A stretch of DNA of 64,000 nt from MRBY01 sp943371005 (GCA_943371005.1 CALRTB020000001.1:1-64000); one strand, 5' to 3'; positions 43,884 to 53,767 are shown, numbered from the stretch's first letter. Translations and numbers: made by a program. The notes: generated by a model not told the origin, from the sequence alone.

Positions 43884-44447
43884 ATGGCGCTATTCAATTC
43901 CAATTTACTGGAGCCAAACTTAATTTTAGGGAAAACCATCTTGCATCTCAGTCCAGAGATTATCCGTCACTACCGTTTAAAGGGTTTGATCCTTGATGTA
44001 GATGACACATTGGTCTCGATGCGCCAGAGTTATGCCTCAGATGATGTCTTGCAGTGGGTGACCCAAGTAAGACGGGTAGCTGACATTTGGCTCGTGAGTA
44101 ATAACCTCAGCCAAAAACGCATTGGGCGGATCGCCGAGTCCCTGGAGTTACCTTATTTGTTTGGGGCGAAAAAACCCTCTCGAAAAAAGCTCCGTAGAGC
44201 GATGGACGCGATGGATCTGCGCCCCCAGGAGGTGGCAATGGTTGGCGATCGCCTTTTCACTGATGTCCTCGCCGGTAATCGCCTGGGTTTATTTACGATT
44301 TTGGTCGAGCCAATGATGGATCCCCTCGTGGCGACACGACAACACCCAGTGCGGAATGTCGAAGTCTGGATTTCAAAATTCCTTGGCGCTTCCTTTGATG
44401 ACATGAAACAAACCTTTACAAAAGGGCACAAAAGTAAATCTAAATAA
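43884..44447 (+). CDS. YqeG-family HAD IIIA phosphatase
   Basis: A 187-residue HAD-superfamily protein. Motif I is LILDVDDTLV, motif II is VSNNLSQKR, the lysine is in AKKPSRKKL, and motif IV is VGDRLFTDVLAGNRLG. Members include YqeG and plant phosphatidylglycerophosphate phosphatase PTPMT-like enzymes, so a role in phosphatidylglycerol synthesis for thylakoids is plausible. It starts 31 bases after the methyltransferase and may be co-transcribed with it. Confidence 0.9.
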   Translation: MALFNSNLLEPNLILGKTILHLSPEIIRHYRLKGLILDVDDTLVSMRQSYASDDVLQWVTQVRRVADIWLVSNNLSQKRIGRIAESLELPYLFGAKKPSRKKLRRAMDAMDLRPQEVAMVGDRLFTDVLAGNRLGLFTILVEPMMDPLVATRQHPVRNVEVWISKFLGASFDDMKQTFTKGHKSKSK

Positions 44448-44472
44448 ATATAAAAAAAATGTTACGAATCTG

Positions 44473-44501
44473 TTGAGATTGGCAATAATCAGGCATAATC
44501 T
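44473..44501 (+). promoter_or_regulatory. Orphan sigma-70-type promoter
   Basis: TTGAGA (44473-44478), exactly 17 bases, then TAATCT (44496-44501). It points away from the yqeG-like gene toward the convergent smc 3' end, so no annotated gene uses it. It fits a small RNA starting near 44508. Confidence 0.6.
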
Positions 44502-44507
44502 TTTACA

Positions 44508-44617
44508 GAAAATATAACAAGGGATCGCCCAATATATATAGATCCCAACATAATAAACCACTAAAATTCTTTTCAACTTGTTTCGTTCGGGTCGATTCCT
44601 CAGGGGATCGATTTTTT
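44508..44617 (+). ncRNA. Candidate intergenic small RNA (about 110 nt)
   Basis: The interval starts at the expected transcription start after the orphan promoter and ends at a strong terminator. It contains an internal stem GGGATC (44521-44526) / GATCCC (44541-44546) and no ORF. It lies between convergent genes. It resembles no small RNA family I recognise (no Yfr1-type ACTCCTCACAC core). Existence is inferred from promoter, structure and terminator. Confidence 0.55.
44592..44617 (+). terminator. Strong Rho-independent terminator of the candidate sRNA
   Basis: TCGATTCC (44592-44599), loop TCAG, GGGATCGA (44604-44611), then six T. The eight-pair stem with a short loop is the best terminator in the window; it is 145 bases beyond the yqeG-like stop, far for that gene's own terminator. 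The remaining 250 bases to the smc stop (44618-44872) show no further element. Confidence 0.85.
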
Positions 44618-44872
44618 GTCTGTTTTGGGTAAAATAACAGCGTTTCTTCTGGTTTTCCGCGAAAATCGTTACAGACCGAAACCAAAGAAAACATTTATCA
44701 ATATTCTGAAAAGCGCAACTAGCTAAAGGTAGATTTATTTCGTCGATTAAGTTTAAATACCTATTTCGAAATCAGGATTTCTTAATTTTGGCATTCTAAA
44801 GAGGGGTTATTGCCTGTTAAACAAGTCCGACAAATGACGCGAAAAAATGGTGATCGCCACCCCCCAAAAGCA

Positions 44873-47800
44873 TCACAATTGAATCCCTAAAACTTGGGTA
44901 TAGGCCCCCCGAGCTTGGGTCACCCCAATGGTGCGCTGGGAAGCCTCGATCATCGGCCGCCGCAGACTGACCACCAAAAATTGCGCCTGGGCAGCCTGCT
45001 GCTTAATCATTTTCGAGAGACGCTCCACATTGGCCCCGTCTAAAAACATATCAACCTCATCAAAGGCATAGAAAGGGGAGGGACGATAGCGCTGGAGCGA
45101 AAAAATAAACGATAGGGCCGTGAGGGATTTTTCGCCTCCGGACATGGAACTGAGCCGTTGCACTGGCTTGCCTTTGGGGTGAGCCACCAAATTCAAGCCC
45201 CCCGCAAAGGGATCCGTTGGGTCATCAAGTTGTAAGTAGCCATCACCGTCGGAAAGGGTCGCAAAGATTTTTTGAAAATTTTCGTTGACGGCATCGAAGG
45301 CTTTTTTAAATTCTTGGAAGCGGCGGGTGGTAAAACGTTCGATGCGGGCCAGGACTTCGAGGCGTTCCTGTTCGAGGGTGGTGAGTTTCTTGGATAGTTC
45401 CCCAAGGCGGATTTGGGTTTGTTCATATTCCTTGAGGGCGAGCATATTGACCGGCTCTAGGTCTTCGATTTTCTTTTGGGTGCGACGGCTGGCCCGCTGC
45501 AGTTTTTCGATCTGCTCTGTGATCTCCTGGAGGGCTTGGTCGAGTTTTTCGGGGATTACCTCCAGCACCAGATGGGCTGGATCAAGATCCGCCGGCAGTT
45601 CAGCTTCCTGGGCTTGGAGTTGCTGGTGCAGTTTTTCGAGTTGTTGCGCCCGTTCCTGTTGTTGGGTTTGTAATTTCTCCAGACGCCATTGCATATCTTG
45701 GTGTTGTTTTTGGAGATTTTTGAGCTGAATCTCTGTGTGATCCCGCTGTTTTTTGACGTCGCCCATCTGGGCCGAGAGTTCCGCCAGCAATGTTTCGGTG
45801 GTTTGGATTTCGGTATCGATTTGATCGAGTTGGGTTTGGATGACGGCGATCTGGCCCTGGAGATCTTCGAGGTGGGTTTGGGTTTCCTGGAGTCGTTGTT
45901 CGTCGTTGGTTAATTTTTCACTGAGACGAATCAGCTGGGCGTCGCGGTCTTGGATCGTTTGCTGGGTGCTGTTGAGGGTCTGGAGCGCCGTTTGGAGATG
46001 ACTTTCCTGGATTTTGATTTCCCGTTGAATCCCTTGCCATTCCCGGTGAGTTTGCTGGGCTTCGAGTTGGGCGAGATGTTGTTGTTGGGTCGTCAGTTGT
46101 TGTTCGAGCTTGGGAATCTCTAGGGCGAGGCTTTCTAGGCTGGTCTGGGCGATCGCCAATTCATGTTGAGATTGCTGTTGCTGTTGTTGAGTTTGTTCAA
46201 GTTGGGGGCGCAATTTTTCTAGAGATTTGGTGAGTTGCGCCTGGTGTAGTTGGGCTTCCCGTTCCCGTTGGCGGGCTTGGGTCAGTTGCTGGCTGAGATC
46301 CTGGAGGCGATCGCCTTTGTCGAGGAGGGCATTTTCGGTGTAGCGCAACAGGTGCTCAATTTCTTCGAGTCGTTCCCGCAGAGCAACGATTTCCGCCGAG
46401 TCCCCCGTGGCCATGCTGCCAAAATGGAGGGTTGATTTTTGGGAGAGACTCCCCCCGGTCATCGCTCCCGTGGTCTCTAGGAGTTCGCCATCGAGGGTGA
46501 CAATGCGAGTTTGTCCCATAAAATTCCGGGCGAGATCGAGGCTTTCAAAGACGGCGGTACTGCTAAAGACATAGCGAAAAATATCCAAATAACGGCGATC
46601 ACATTGAATCAGGTTGACGGCGAAATCAACAAAGCCCTGAGCATAGCGGGGAATGGTGTTGGTGTGCAATTTCGGGGCGCGGATTTTATTCAGAGGCAAA
46701 AAAGTAGCACGGCCCGCCCGCTGATTTTTTAGGAGTTTGATCCCCGTCGCCGCCGTTTCGTCATCTTCGACAACAAGGTAACCGAGGCGACCCCCAGCGG
46801 CAATTTCCAAGGCCCGTTGATAGGCTTTTTCCACTTGGCCCAGTTGGGCGACTAACCCATGGACACCGGGTAAATTGGCATTCAAAATCACCTTTGTGGC
46901 GTAGGTGCCCTGGGCTTCCTGTTGGGCCTGGGAGCGGGCTTCGAGTTGATCCAGTTGCCGTTGTTTGTCCCGCTGTTCCCGCTGGAGGCGATCGCCAGTT
47001 TCCTGGTCAAGTTTATGGCTTTCTTCCAGTTGGGCAAACTGTTGGGCGAGGGTTTGAATGGTTTCCTGCTGACGGGTAATTTCCGTTTGAGTCGTGGCTA
47101 GTTCTGTATCCTGTTGGGTGATATCGGCGCTAAATTGGGCAATTTGCTCGGTTTGGCTAGTGATGTTTTGCTGAAGCTGACTAATGCGTTCCTGGAGGAG
47201 GGCTTGCTCGGTGCGTTGGGGATTGAGCTGGTCTTGGATCCCTTGGATATCCTTAGCGATCGCCGCCTGTTCCTGTACCCAAGCTTCCGAAGAACTGGCT
47301 AACTCATCGGCCCGTCGGCGACTGTCTTGGAGGATTTTTTCGGCGGCAGCTTGGGCGGCCTGGTGTTGGGGGAGGGTTTCTTCCTGGAGGGTGAGTTTTT
47401 CTTCTTCGAGGCGTAGGAGTTGTTGCTGGTTGACCTGGACCGTTTCTAAAAGTTGGCGGTGGAGTTGGAGCGATCGCCGTTGGTCTTCCTCCAGTTCCGT
47501 TTGCCGCTGGCTCCATTGGTGCCGTTTTGCTTTTTGGGTAGCCAGTTTGGAAGCGACCGCAAGCTGTTCATCTTCCCCCAGGGCTTTTACCTTGGCGTTT
47601 AAGCTTTCTAGGGTTTGGCCCGTCTGGAAAATTTCTCCATCTAAGGCATTGAGGCTTTGGGTTAGTTGGGTGCGTTCCTGGGCGCTGCTGGCGAGATCCC
47701 GCTGGAGTTTCTCTTCTTGCAGTTGGAGCGATCGCCAAGTCAAGAGCACTTCTTCCTGCTGCTGGCGGGCCAGGTCAATTTTGAGCCGTTGGTATTGTTC

Positions 47801-48502
47801 AGCCTTGAGGCGATCGTCGGCCAGCTTTTCTAAATTCCGTTCTAGCTCCTGGCGAATAATGTGGCATTTTTCTTCCCGTTCTTTGACCGCATTGAGGGTT
47901 TCCCTAGTCTGGGTAATCTTGCGGTCAAATTCGGCGACCCCTGCCAGTTCATCGATAATTTCGCGCCGCTCCCGCCCATTCATCGTAATAATCCGCGTCA
48001 CATCCCCCTGGAGCACAACGTTATAGCCTTCGGGGTAGATGCGCAGGCGATTCAGTTGCTCGTGGAGTTCTGTAGCGGTACAGGGCTGGTCATTAATGTA
48101 ATAGGTCGATGCATAACTGCCGCTTTTGGTAACCCGGAGTTTGCGCGTCACCGTCCAATCATGGCTCTGGAATTGCGCTAAAAATTCTTTTAATTCCGAA
48201 GCTTCTGTGGCTTCTGTTTGATATTGCTGGGCCAGGTCACTGAGATCAAAGGTAACTGACACCACCGTTTCCGCAGCGCCTTTCCCTTGACTGTGTTTGT
48301 GATTGATTAAGTCCGGCAACCGTTCCGCCCGCATTCCCTTAGAACTGGCGAGGCCCAAGCAAAACAAAATGCCGTCGAGGATATTGGATTTCCCAGAACC
48401 ATTTGGCCCAGAAACCACCGTAAAACCAGGACGTAGGGGCACAGCGACGGTACCACCGAAGGATTTGAAGTGGGAAAGCTCGATTTGCTTGATGTGTACC
48501 AT
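44873..48502 (-). CDS. smc: Chromosome segregation protein SMC
   Basis: A 1209-residue SMC ATPase that organises and segregates the chromosome. Head 1 has Walker A GPNGSGKSNILDGILF, and head 2 has the signature SSMSGGEKSLTALSFIFSLQ and Walker B FYAFDEVDMFLD. Two long coiled-coil arms, rich in Gln and Glu (about 170-500 and 660-1000), flank the hinge (about 520-640, GVHGLVAQLGQVEKAYQRALEIAAGGRLGYLVV). The length is normal. It runs divergently from the WecG/TagA-type gene. Confidence 0.97.
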   Translation of the reverse strand: MVHIKQIELSHFKSFGGTVAVPLRPGFTVVSGPNGSGKSNILDGILFCLGLASSKGMRAERLPDLINHKHSQGKGAAETVVSVTFDLSDLAQQYQTEATEASELKEFLAQFQSHDWTVTRKLRVTKSGSYASTYYINDQPCTATELHEQLNRLRIYPEGYNVVLQGDVTRIITMNGRERREIIDELAGVAEFDRKITQTRETLNAVKEREEKCHIIRQELERNLEKLADDRLKAEQYQRLKIDLARQQQEEVLLTWRSLQLQEEKLQRDLASSAQERTQLTQSLNALDGEIFQTGQTLESLNAKVKALGEDEQLAVASKLATQKAKRHQWSQRQTELEEDQRRSLQLHRQLLETVQVNQQQLLRLEEEKLTLQEETLPQHQAAQAAAEKILQDSRRRADELASSSEAWVQEQAAIAKDIQGIQDQLNPQRTEQALLQERISQLQQNITSQTEQIAQFSADITQQDTELATTQTEITRQQETIQTLAQQFAQLEESHKLDQETGDRLQREQRDKQRQLDQLEARSQAQQEAQGTYATKVILNANLPGVHGLVAQLGQVEKAYQRALEIAAGGRLGYLVVEDDETAATGIKLLKNQRAGRATFLPLNKIRAPKLHTNTIPRYAQGFVDFAVNLIQCDRRYLDIFRYVFSSTAVFESLDLARNFMGQTRIVTLDGELLETTGAMTGGSLSQKSTLHFGSMATGDSAEIVALRERLEEIEHLLRYTENALLDKGDRLQDLSQQLTQARQREREAQLHQAQLTKSLEKLRPQLEQTQQQQQQSQHELAIAQTSLESLALEIPKLEQQLTTQQQHLAQLEAQQTHREWQGIQREIKIQESHLQTALQTLNSTQQTIQDRDAQLIRLSEKLTNDEQRLQETQTHLEDLQGQIAVIQTQLDQIDTEIQTTETLLAELSAQMGDVKKQRDHTEIQLKNLQKQHQDMQWRLEKLQTQQQERAQQLEKLHQQLQAQEAELPADLDPAHLVLEVIPEKLDQALQEITEQIEKLQRASRRTQKKIEDLEPVNMLALKEYEQTQIRLGELSKKLTTLEQERLEVLARIERFTTRRFQEFKKAFDAVNENFQKIFATLSDGDGYLQLDDPTDPFAGGLNLVAHPKGKPVQRLSSMSGGEKSLTALSFIFSLQRYRPSPFYAFDEVDMFLDGANVERLSKMIKQQAAQAQFLVVSLRRPMIEASQRTIGVTQARGAYTQVLGIQL

Positions 48503-48698
48503 CAGCGCCGGACAGGGGACAAAACAAAGGTTGAGTTAGAATTTTAGCGTCTATCTGCCCAGGCAAAGTGTTTTATCGGTGGCGATCGCCAAATCTTCCT
48601 CAGAACTTTGGACAAGCGCAATCAATAGCCTGCTAGAGTGGATGCTATATATAACGCCTAATTTTTTGTCCATTCCACTAAGGTGTTGATGTTGGTCT

Positions 48699-49424
48699 AT
48701 GTTGACTGCTGAATCTTTTCTGCCGAGTGTCCCCGTGTTCCAGGTGTTGGTACATCTTCACCCCAACTATTGCCAATGGCTCACTGAACGAATTCAGCAC
48801 CGTCAGGGAACTCATGTGGTCACCCTCAATGCCGAAATTGCGATGATGACCGAAAAAAGTAAGGCGATCGCCCGGGTCATTAAACAGGCAGATTTGATCA
48901 TTCCTGATGGAGCGGGGATCGTCCTCTACCTCAAGCTCAAGGGCAAAAAACAGCACCGGGTTCCCGGCATCGAACTCGCAGAACAACTCCTGACTCAGGC
49001 TGCGGCCCATGATTGGCGTGTGGTCTTTTTTGGTGGCTCTCCTGGGATTGCTGACCAAGCAAAAGAAAATTGGCTCAAGCGCTATCCTGATTTAGACATC
49101 ACGACCCAGCACGGCTATTTAACTCCAGAAATGGCGGCGGACTGGGAGCATCAGTTGCAGCAGTTGCAACCCCAACTCATTTTTACTTGCCTCGGCGTCC
49201 CGAAACAGGAATTTTGGATCGAAGAACATCGCCACCTTTGTCCTCACAGCACTTGGATTGGTCTTGGCGGTAGTTTCGATGTGTGGGCTGGCGTGAAACA
49301 GCGCGCCCCAAAGCTGTGGCAAAAACTCCATTTGGAGTGGCTTTATCGTCTCTATCAAGAACCTTGGCGCTGGCGACGGATGTTAGCTTTACCGCAATTT
49401 GTTTGGCGTGCTTTATGGTCTTAG
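48699..49424 (+). CDS. WecG/TagA/CpsF-family glycosyltransferase
   Basis: A 241-residue GT26 enzyme with the family motifs VTLNAEIAMMTEKSKAIARVIKQADLIIPDGAGIV, VPGIELAEQLL, VVFFGGSPG and FTCLGVPKQEFWIEEHR, IGLGGSFDVWAG. Such enzymes transfer N-acetylmannosaminuronate or similar sugars to lipid-linked intermediates for surface polysaccharides. The acceptor here is unknown. It borders the AT-rich accessory stretch 49425-52261. Confidence 0.92.
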   Translation: MLTAESFLPSVPVFQVLVHLHPNYCQWLTERIQHRQGTHVVTLNAEIAMMTEKSKAIARVIKQADLIIPDGAGIVLYLKLKGKKQHRVPGIELAEQLLTQAAAHDWRVVFFGGSPGIADQAKENWLKRYPDLDITTQHGYLTPEMAADWEHQLQQLQPQLIFTCLGVPKQEFWIEEHRHLCPHSTWIGLGGSFDVWAGVKQRAPKLWQKLHLEWLYRLYQEPWRWRRMLALPQFVWRALWS

Positions 49425-49747
49425 AAACTACCTGCCGCAGGTAGATTAAAATCGAGATGGGTGTAGCTCTCGAACTTGAGTGGCTTACCAATTAAGTCTC
49501 GATTGAAATGTTAGCTGTCGTAGAGGTTAATGCAGGCATGGCGAGTAGACCAAATTCGCTTCAACACTTCATCGTCTAGAAATTGATCCTTCTGCTGGCA
49601 CTGCTAAATCACCTCTTGTGTCTACAGTTTTCTGTATATCTACTGTTGAGCTGTACAGCGTAATCCTTTCATAGAAACAATTTCAGGCATTTGACTAAAT
49701 CTTTTGTCAGTCAACTAGGTTTTGTGATCTTGCGCTGACACTAGAAG
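49425..49747. other. Degenerate intergenic stretch at an accessory-region boundary
   Basis: No intact gene. A short minus-strand open frame ending at 49511 (reading QFLDDEVLKRIWSTRHACI) looks like a decayed protein fragment, possibly transposase, but I cannot assign it. CTACCTGCCGCAGGTAG at 49433-49449 is a palindrome that may mark an old element end; a similar CGCAGGTAG occurs at 51396-51404. Confidence 0.4.
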
Positions 49748-50845
49748 CTATCGATGCTCCATTAAGTATTGGCCGTTACCAAGAATAGTCCCATCGCAAG
49801 TCTCAAAATATGCAATACACCAAAGTAAATATAAGCGCCATAAGCGTCTGAATTTTGGATACTCTATACCGTAATTCAGAGATGAAATATCATCTTGATA
49901 TTTATCAAAATTTTTGAGCCAGCAACGTAATGTTTGGGCATAGTTATTTCCATTCATATACCATTGCTGAGTTGTTTTCAAGGATTGATTATGTAAAGGA
50001 ACAGCATCATAGTGCCATATGCGCGCCTTGGGAAAAATATAGGTATTCATGAATGGGCTCCAAATATTATGCGTTAAACGGCTTGAAATAATATGTAAAA
50101 AAGCCCTACCACCAGGTTTAAGATAAGTCGCCATTTTCTTGAAAGCTTTTGTGAAATTCCCAACATGTTCAAAGAAGCCAAGGGTGATGATCTTGTCAAA
50201 CTTCTCTGGAAATGTCACATTGTTGAAATTACCCTGGCAAAGAGTAAATCGCCCACTCGATAAAACACTCTCTGGATCTCGCATTTTTCGTCTTAGGTAG
50301 TCACAGTGTGAGGAACTGAGATCCAGACCTGTTGCTGTCGCATTTGGAAATTTACGCAGAATATATTCGACTGCACTACCCCAACCACACCCTAAATCTA
50401 AAATGTTGTCACTATCTTGGATACCAAGTTTATTAATGGCATCATCAAGCATATTTATTTGGGCTTGTTCTAGGTTTGTTGCTCCTTTTTCCCATAAAGC
50501 CATTGTGTATTTGGGGAGAATATTCCAAGATTCTCCAATCATTAATTCAAAAAGTCTACTGGGAAGATTGTACTGAATCTTCATCAATTCATCTGAGCTC
50601 TCTACCAGTTGTTCACTTTCTTTGACGACCCAGGGATAAGCAATGAGTAGATTAGGGAAACGAGTATATAGAAGATAAGTACCCGATTTAAGAATATTTA
50701 GTACCAAGTTATCTGGTAGCTCTAAACCATTAATATAAGCATTGGAGAATCGCATCTGCAAGGCATTAACGGGTTCAACAAATTTGGAATTGCTGGTAGT
50801 TTGAGCTGGGGATTGAGAGGAGAGGTGCAAGTGACTACTTTTCAT
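49748..50845 (-). CDS. Cyclopropane-fatty-acid synthase-like methyltransferase
   Basis: A 365-residue SAM-dependent methyltransferase of the CFA/coclaurine methyltransferase group. SAM-binding motif I is ILDLGCGWGSAVEYILRKFP, post-I is TGLDLSSSHCDYLRRK, and GFFEHVGNFTKAFKKMATYLKPGGRAFLHII covers the later motifs; the family-typical YTMALWEKGATNLEQAQ precedes motif I. The N-terminal 100 residues are less typical. Composition is markedly more AT-rich than neighbours, and decayed transposase lies upstream, so horizontal acquisition is likely. The substrate is unknown. Confidence 0.85.
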   Translation of the reverse strand: MKSSHLHLSSQSPAQTTSNSKFVEPVNALQMRFSNAYINGLELPDNLVLNILKSGTYLLYTRFPNLLIAYPWVVKESEQLVESSDELMKIQYNLPSRLFELMIGESWNILPKYTMALWEKGATNLEQAQINMLDDAINKLGIQDSDNILDLGCGWGSAVEYILRKFPNATATGLDLSSSHCDYLRRKMRDPESVLSSGRFTLCQGNFNNVTFPEKFDKIITLGFFEHVGNFTKAFKKMATYLKPGGRAFLHIISSRLTHNIWSPFMNTYIFPKARIWHYDAVPLHNQSLKTTQQWYMNGNNYAQTLRCWLKNFDKYQDDISSLNYGIEYPKFRRLWRLYLLWCIAYFETCDGTILGNGQYLMEHR

Positions 50846-51390
50846 AATTCATGACCTCATTCAATGAATGTTTTATGTTGTGATTTGTATAGGCAAAAGG
50901 TTTTGGTGAGTATATACGTACGTATTTTTTGTTCTATGCGTAATCAAATTTGCTTAAACTAGGAGCAAGAGCAGTCTCCCCAGATGATCCAGTGATAGCT
51001 TAAGTTCTGCCAACAATTTCCAAAAACGACACTATTTCTTTCTTTGTCAGTCTGAAAAGGATGTAATGTTACAAGCAGCAATTTTTTTGCTTATTATCTT
51101 ACTAACAGTGTAACTAGAGCTTTGATTAATATCAGCATCATTGCCTTGAACTGTTACATATAGTTTTGGCTCAATACTCCGAGCGCTACACTCACCATAG
51201 AAATCATTTCGAGAAAACTGAAACCCATTTCTAAGCTATTTTCCTCGAAAGACAGACCAAAAATTGCTAAGGCCCCTCCCTGACTGTCGCTTGGGATGAA
51301 ACAGATCAAACGGGATTGTCAAGTTAGCGGAAATATCCTGGAAGACAAAGACTGTGGTGGTTGAACAAATGAATACGACCTATCCACCCG
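50846..51390. other. AT-rich non-coding stretch
   Basis: About 545 bases upstream of the CFA-like gene with many stops in all frames. I see no complete gene, RNA or array. It lies between that gene and the decayed transposase. Confidence 0.5.
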
Positions 51391-51395
51391 ACGTT

Positions 51396-51720
51396 CCGCA
51401 GGTAGGGTCAGGGGGAGGAAGTAAGTAGTAGCGGCAACTAGGAAAGCCCAGAAGTTGAATAATGCATCGACATTCCTGATTGAGATTGGTAATTTGTTGT
51501 ACTCTATTTAGGAGAATCAAATGGATATCTTGAAACTCTTGTAGAATCCAACGGAATGTCGGTTTCTTGCGTTTGTCTTAAACCATCTTCTAGGCGATCG
51601 CCCATCATCCACCTCACGGCTAATCCCCTATCGCCTAAACATGATTTCGAGAAACCCATCAGTAGTGGATAGTAGCGCAGTGTAATGCACAAATAAACAA
51701 TCAAAAAGGTTCGTTACATT
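51396..51720 (-). pseudogene. Decayed DDE transposase C-terminus (IS1634-like)
   Basis: The minus strand reads KKPTFRWILQEFQDIHLI, NRVQQITNLNQECRC, IIQLLGFPSCRYYLLPPP and ends in TAG near 51398. The KPTxRWxxxxFQxI and LNxExxxIxxLLGxxxxxYY pattern resembles the C-terminus of IS1634-type (DDE) transposases common in cyanobacteria. Upstream codons are interrupted by stops and a frame change. The family call is moderate. Confidence 0.55.
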
Positions 51721-51776
51721 TCATTAATATATCGTACAGAGCTATTCTATGAAATTCAAAAAACCGGAGATTACTC

Positions 51777-52175
51777 TTATGTCGTTGGATGGTTTAGATT
51801 GTTGATTTTATATTCACTTAATCTTTCGAGTTTTTCACAATACGAATCCCAATTTTGTTTGCTTCTATGAGGAACCGTTTCATCATCATACAAATATATG
51901 ATTTCCACATTAGGACTATTATTCCAAGATAATAGTTGAGCTTGTTTTGGGGTGATTTTTAAGTCGAGTCCAATAGGGTATTTTTCATACTCTAAATGTT
52001 CTCGCGTGCAGAAACCAATAGGTTTGTATTCTCGATTGAGAACGACGTATTTCCCATTTTCTAGTTTTTTCAAGCAGTAAGGAAAGCAAATAGTGCGGAA
52101 ATTATACAGACCCATTGATAAATCCCCAGAGCCAATTCGAATAAAAACTTTTTTAGGACAACACAATATAATCAT
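51777..52175 (-). CDS. Hypothetical protein, accessory
   Basis: A reading frame of 132 codons; the likely start is Met21 (MGLYNFRTICFPYCLKKLENG, near 52115), giving 112 residues. It has KYVVLNREYKPIGFCTREHLEYEKYPIGL and ITPKQAQLLSWN. The segment about 'current description of keeping/normal background text' resembles small conserved proteins seen beside mobile elements, but I cannot name a family. It is AT-rich and sits beside the transposase remnant, so it is probably acquired. Confidence 0.5.
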   Translation of the reverse strand: MIILCCPKKVFIRIGSGDLSMGLYNFRTICFPYCLKKLENGKYVVLNREYKPIGFCTREHLEYEKYPIGLDLKITPKQAQLLSWNNSPNVEIIYLYDDETVPHRSKQNWDSYCEKLERLSEYKINNLNHPTT

Positions 52176-52261
52176 ACTATTTTTTTTGTGAGTCTTAGAT
52201 CCCCCTATAGATCAAGTAAAACCGTTAAGCTATATTACGTACTCATTTTCAGACGGCAGAC

Positions 52262-53767
52262 ATGGCACGGGATTTACGCGCATTTATCAAACTGGTAGAA
52301 GAACGGGGGCAACTGCGCCGCATTAAGGCCCTGGTTGATTCAGATCTAGAGATTGCCGAGATTGCAAACCGGATGCTCCAGGTGGGTGGCCCGGCGTTGC
52401 TATTTGAGAATGTGCGGGGGACTTCCGTTCCGGTGGTGGTGAATCTGTTGGGCACAGTGGAGCGGATTTGCTGGGCAATGAAAATGGAAAAGCCCGAAGA
52501 ATTAGAAGATTTAGGCCGGAAATTGGCGATGCTTCAGCAGCCGAAACCGCCGAAAAAGATTTCCCAGGCCATTGATTTCGGCAAAGTGCTGTTTGATGTG
52601 CTGAAGGCGAAGCCCGGTGGTAGCTTTTTTCCTCCCTGTCAGCAGGTGGTGGTTGAGCAGGAAGAATTAGATCTGGGTTTGATCCCGATGTTGCGCCCCT
52701 ACCCGAAGGATGCGGGGAAAAATATTACCCTTGGCTTGGTGATTACGAAAGATTGTGAAACGGGGGTGCCCAATGTGGGGGTTTATCGCCTGCAATTGCA
52801 ATCAAAAAATACGATGACGGTGCATTGGCTGTCGGTGCGGGGGGGCGCGCGTCATCTACGCAAGGCGGCGGAAAATGGCAAAAAATTAGAGGTGGCGATC
52901 GCCATTGGGATTGACCCGATTTTGATTATGGCGGCGGCAACACCAATTCCTGTTGATTTGTCCGAATGGCTCTTTGCGGGACTTTATGGCGGTTCTGGGG
53001 TAGCCCTAACGAAATGTAAAACCGTCGATCTTGAAGTGCCAGCCGATGCGGAATTTATCCTCGAAGGCACGATTACCCCTGGGGAAATGCTCCCCGATGG
53101 GCCGTTTGGCGATCACATGGGTTATTACGGCGGCGTCGAGGATTCCCCCTTGGTGCGGTTCCACTGTCTGACCCACCGCAAAGATCCGATTTATCTCGCC
53201 ACCTTTAGCGGTCGCCCTCCGAAAGAAGAAGCAATGATGGCGATCGCCTTGAACCGGATTTACACCCCCATTTTGCGGCAGCAGGTTTCCGAGATTGTCG
53301 ATTTTTTCCTCCCCATGGAAGCCCTCAGTTATAAGGCCGCGATTATTTCCATTGATAAGGCTTATCCGGGTCAAGCCCGCCGGGCTGCCCTCGCCTTTTG
53401 GAGTGCCCTGCCCCAGTTTACCTATACCAAATTCGTAATCGTCGTGGATAAGGATGTAAATATCCGCGATCCCCGTCAAGTTGTCTGGGCGATTAGTTCC
53501 AAGGTAGACCCCGTGCGGGATGTGTTCATTTTGCCGGATACCCCCTTCGACACCCTCGATTTTGCCAGCGAAAAAATTGGGATGGGCGGCCGCATGGGCA
53601 TTGATGCGACAACAAAAATTCCCCCCGAAACCGACCACGAGTGGGGTGAAGTCCTCGAGTCCGATCCTAAGATTGCCGAAAGGTGCGATCGCCGTTGGGC
53701 AGAATATGGCCTTGCAGATATCGATTTAACTGCCGTTGATCCCAACAAATTTGGCTACGAAATGTAG
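52262..53767 (+). CDS. UbiD-family decarboxylase
   Basis: A 501-residue prenylated-FMN-dependent decarboxylase. Motifs include ARDLRAFIKLVEERGQLRRI, the metal/cofactor region NVGVYRLQLQSKNTMTVHW, and the catalytic stretch EFILEGTITPGEMLPDGPFGDHMGYYGG, with the Glu-Arg-Glu region conserved. In cyanobacteria it likely decarboxylates the 4-hydroxybenzoate-derived plastoquinone precursor. No ubiX (flavin prenyltransferase) gene adjoins. Housekeeping composition resumes here. Confidence 0.93.
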   Translation: MARDLRAFIKLVEERGQLRRIKALVDSDLEIAEIANRMLQVGGPALLFENVRGTSVPVVVNLLGTVERICWAMKMEKPEELEDLGRKLAMLQQPKPPKKISQAIDFGKVLFDVLKAKPGGSFFPPCQQVVVEQEELDLGLIPMLRPYPKDAGKNITLGLVITKDCETGVPNVGVYRLQLQSKNTMTVHWLSVRGGARHLRKAAENGKKLEVAIAIGIDPILIMAAATPIPVDLSEWLFAGLYGGSGVALTKCKTVDLEVPADAEFILEGTITPGEMLPDGPFGDHMGYYGGVEDSPLVRFHCLTHRKDPIYLATFSGRPPKEEAMMAIALNRIYTPILRQQVSEIVDFFLPMEALSYKAAIISIDKAYPGQARRAALAFWSALPQFTYTKFVIVVDKDVNIRDPRQVVWAISSKVDPVRDVFILPDTPFDTLDFASEKIGMGGRMGIDATTKIPPETDHEWGEVLESDPKIAERCDRRWAEYGLADIDLTAVDPNKFGYEM

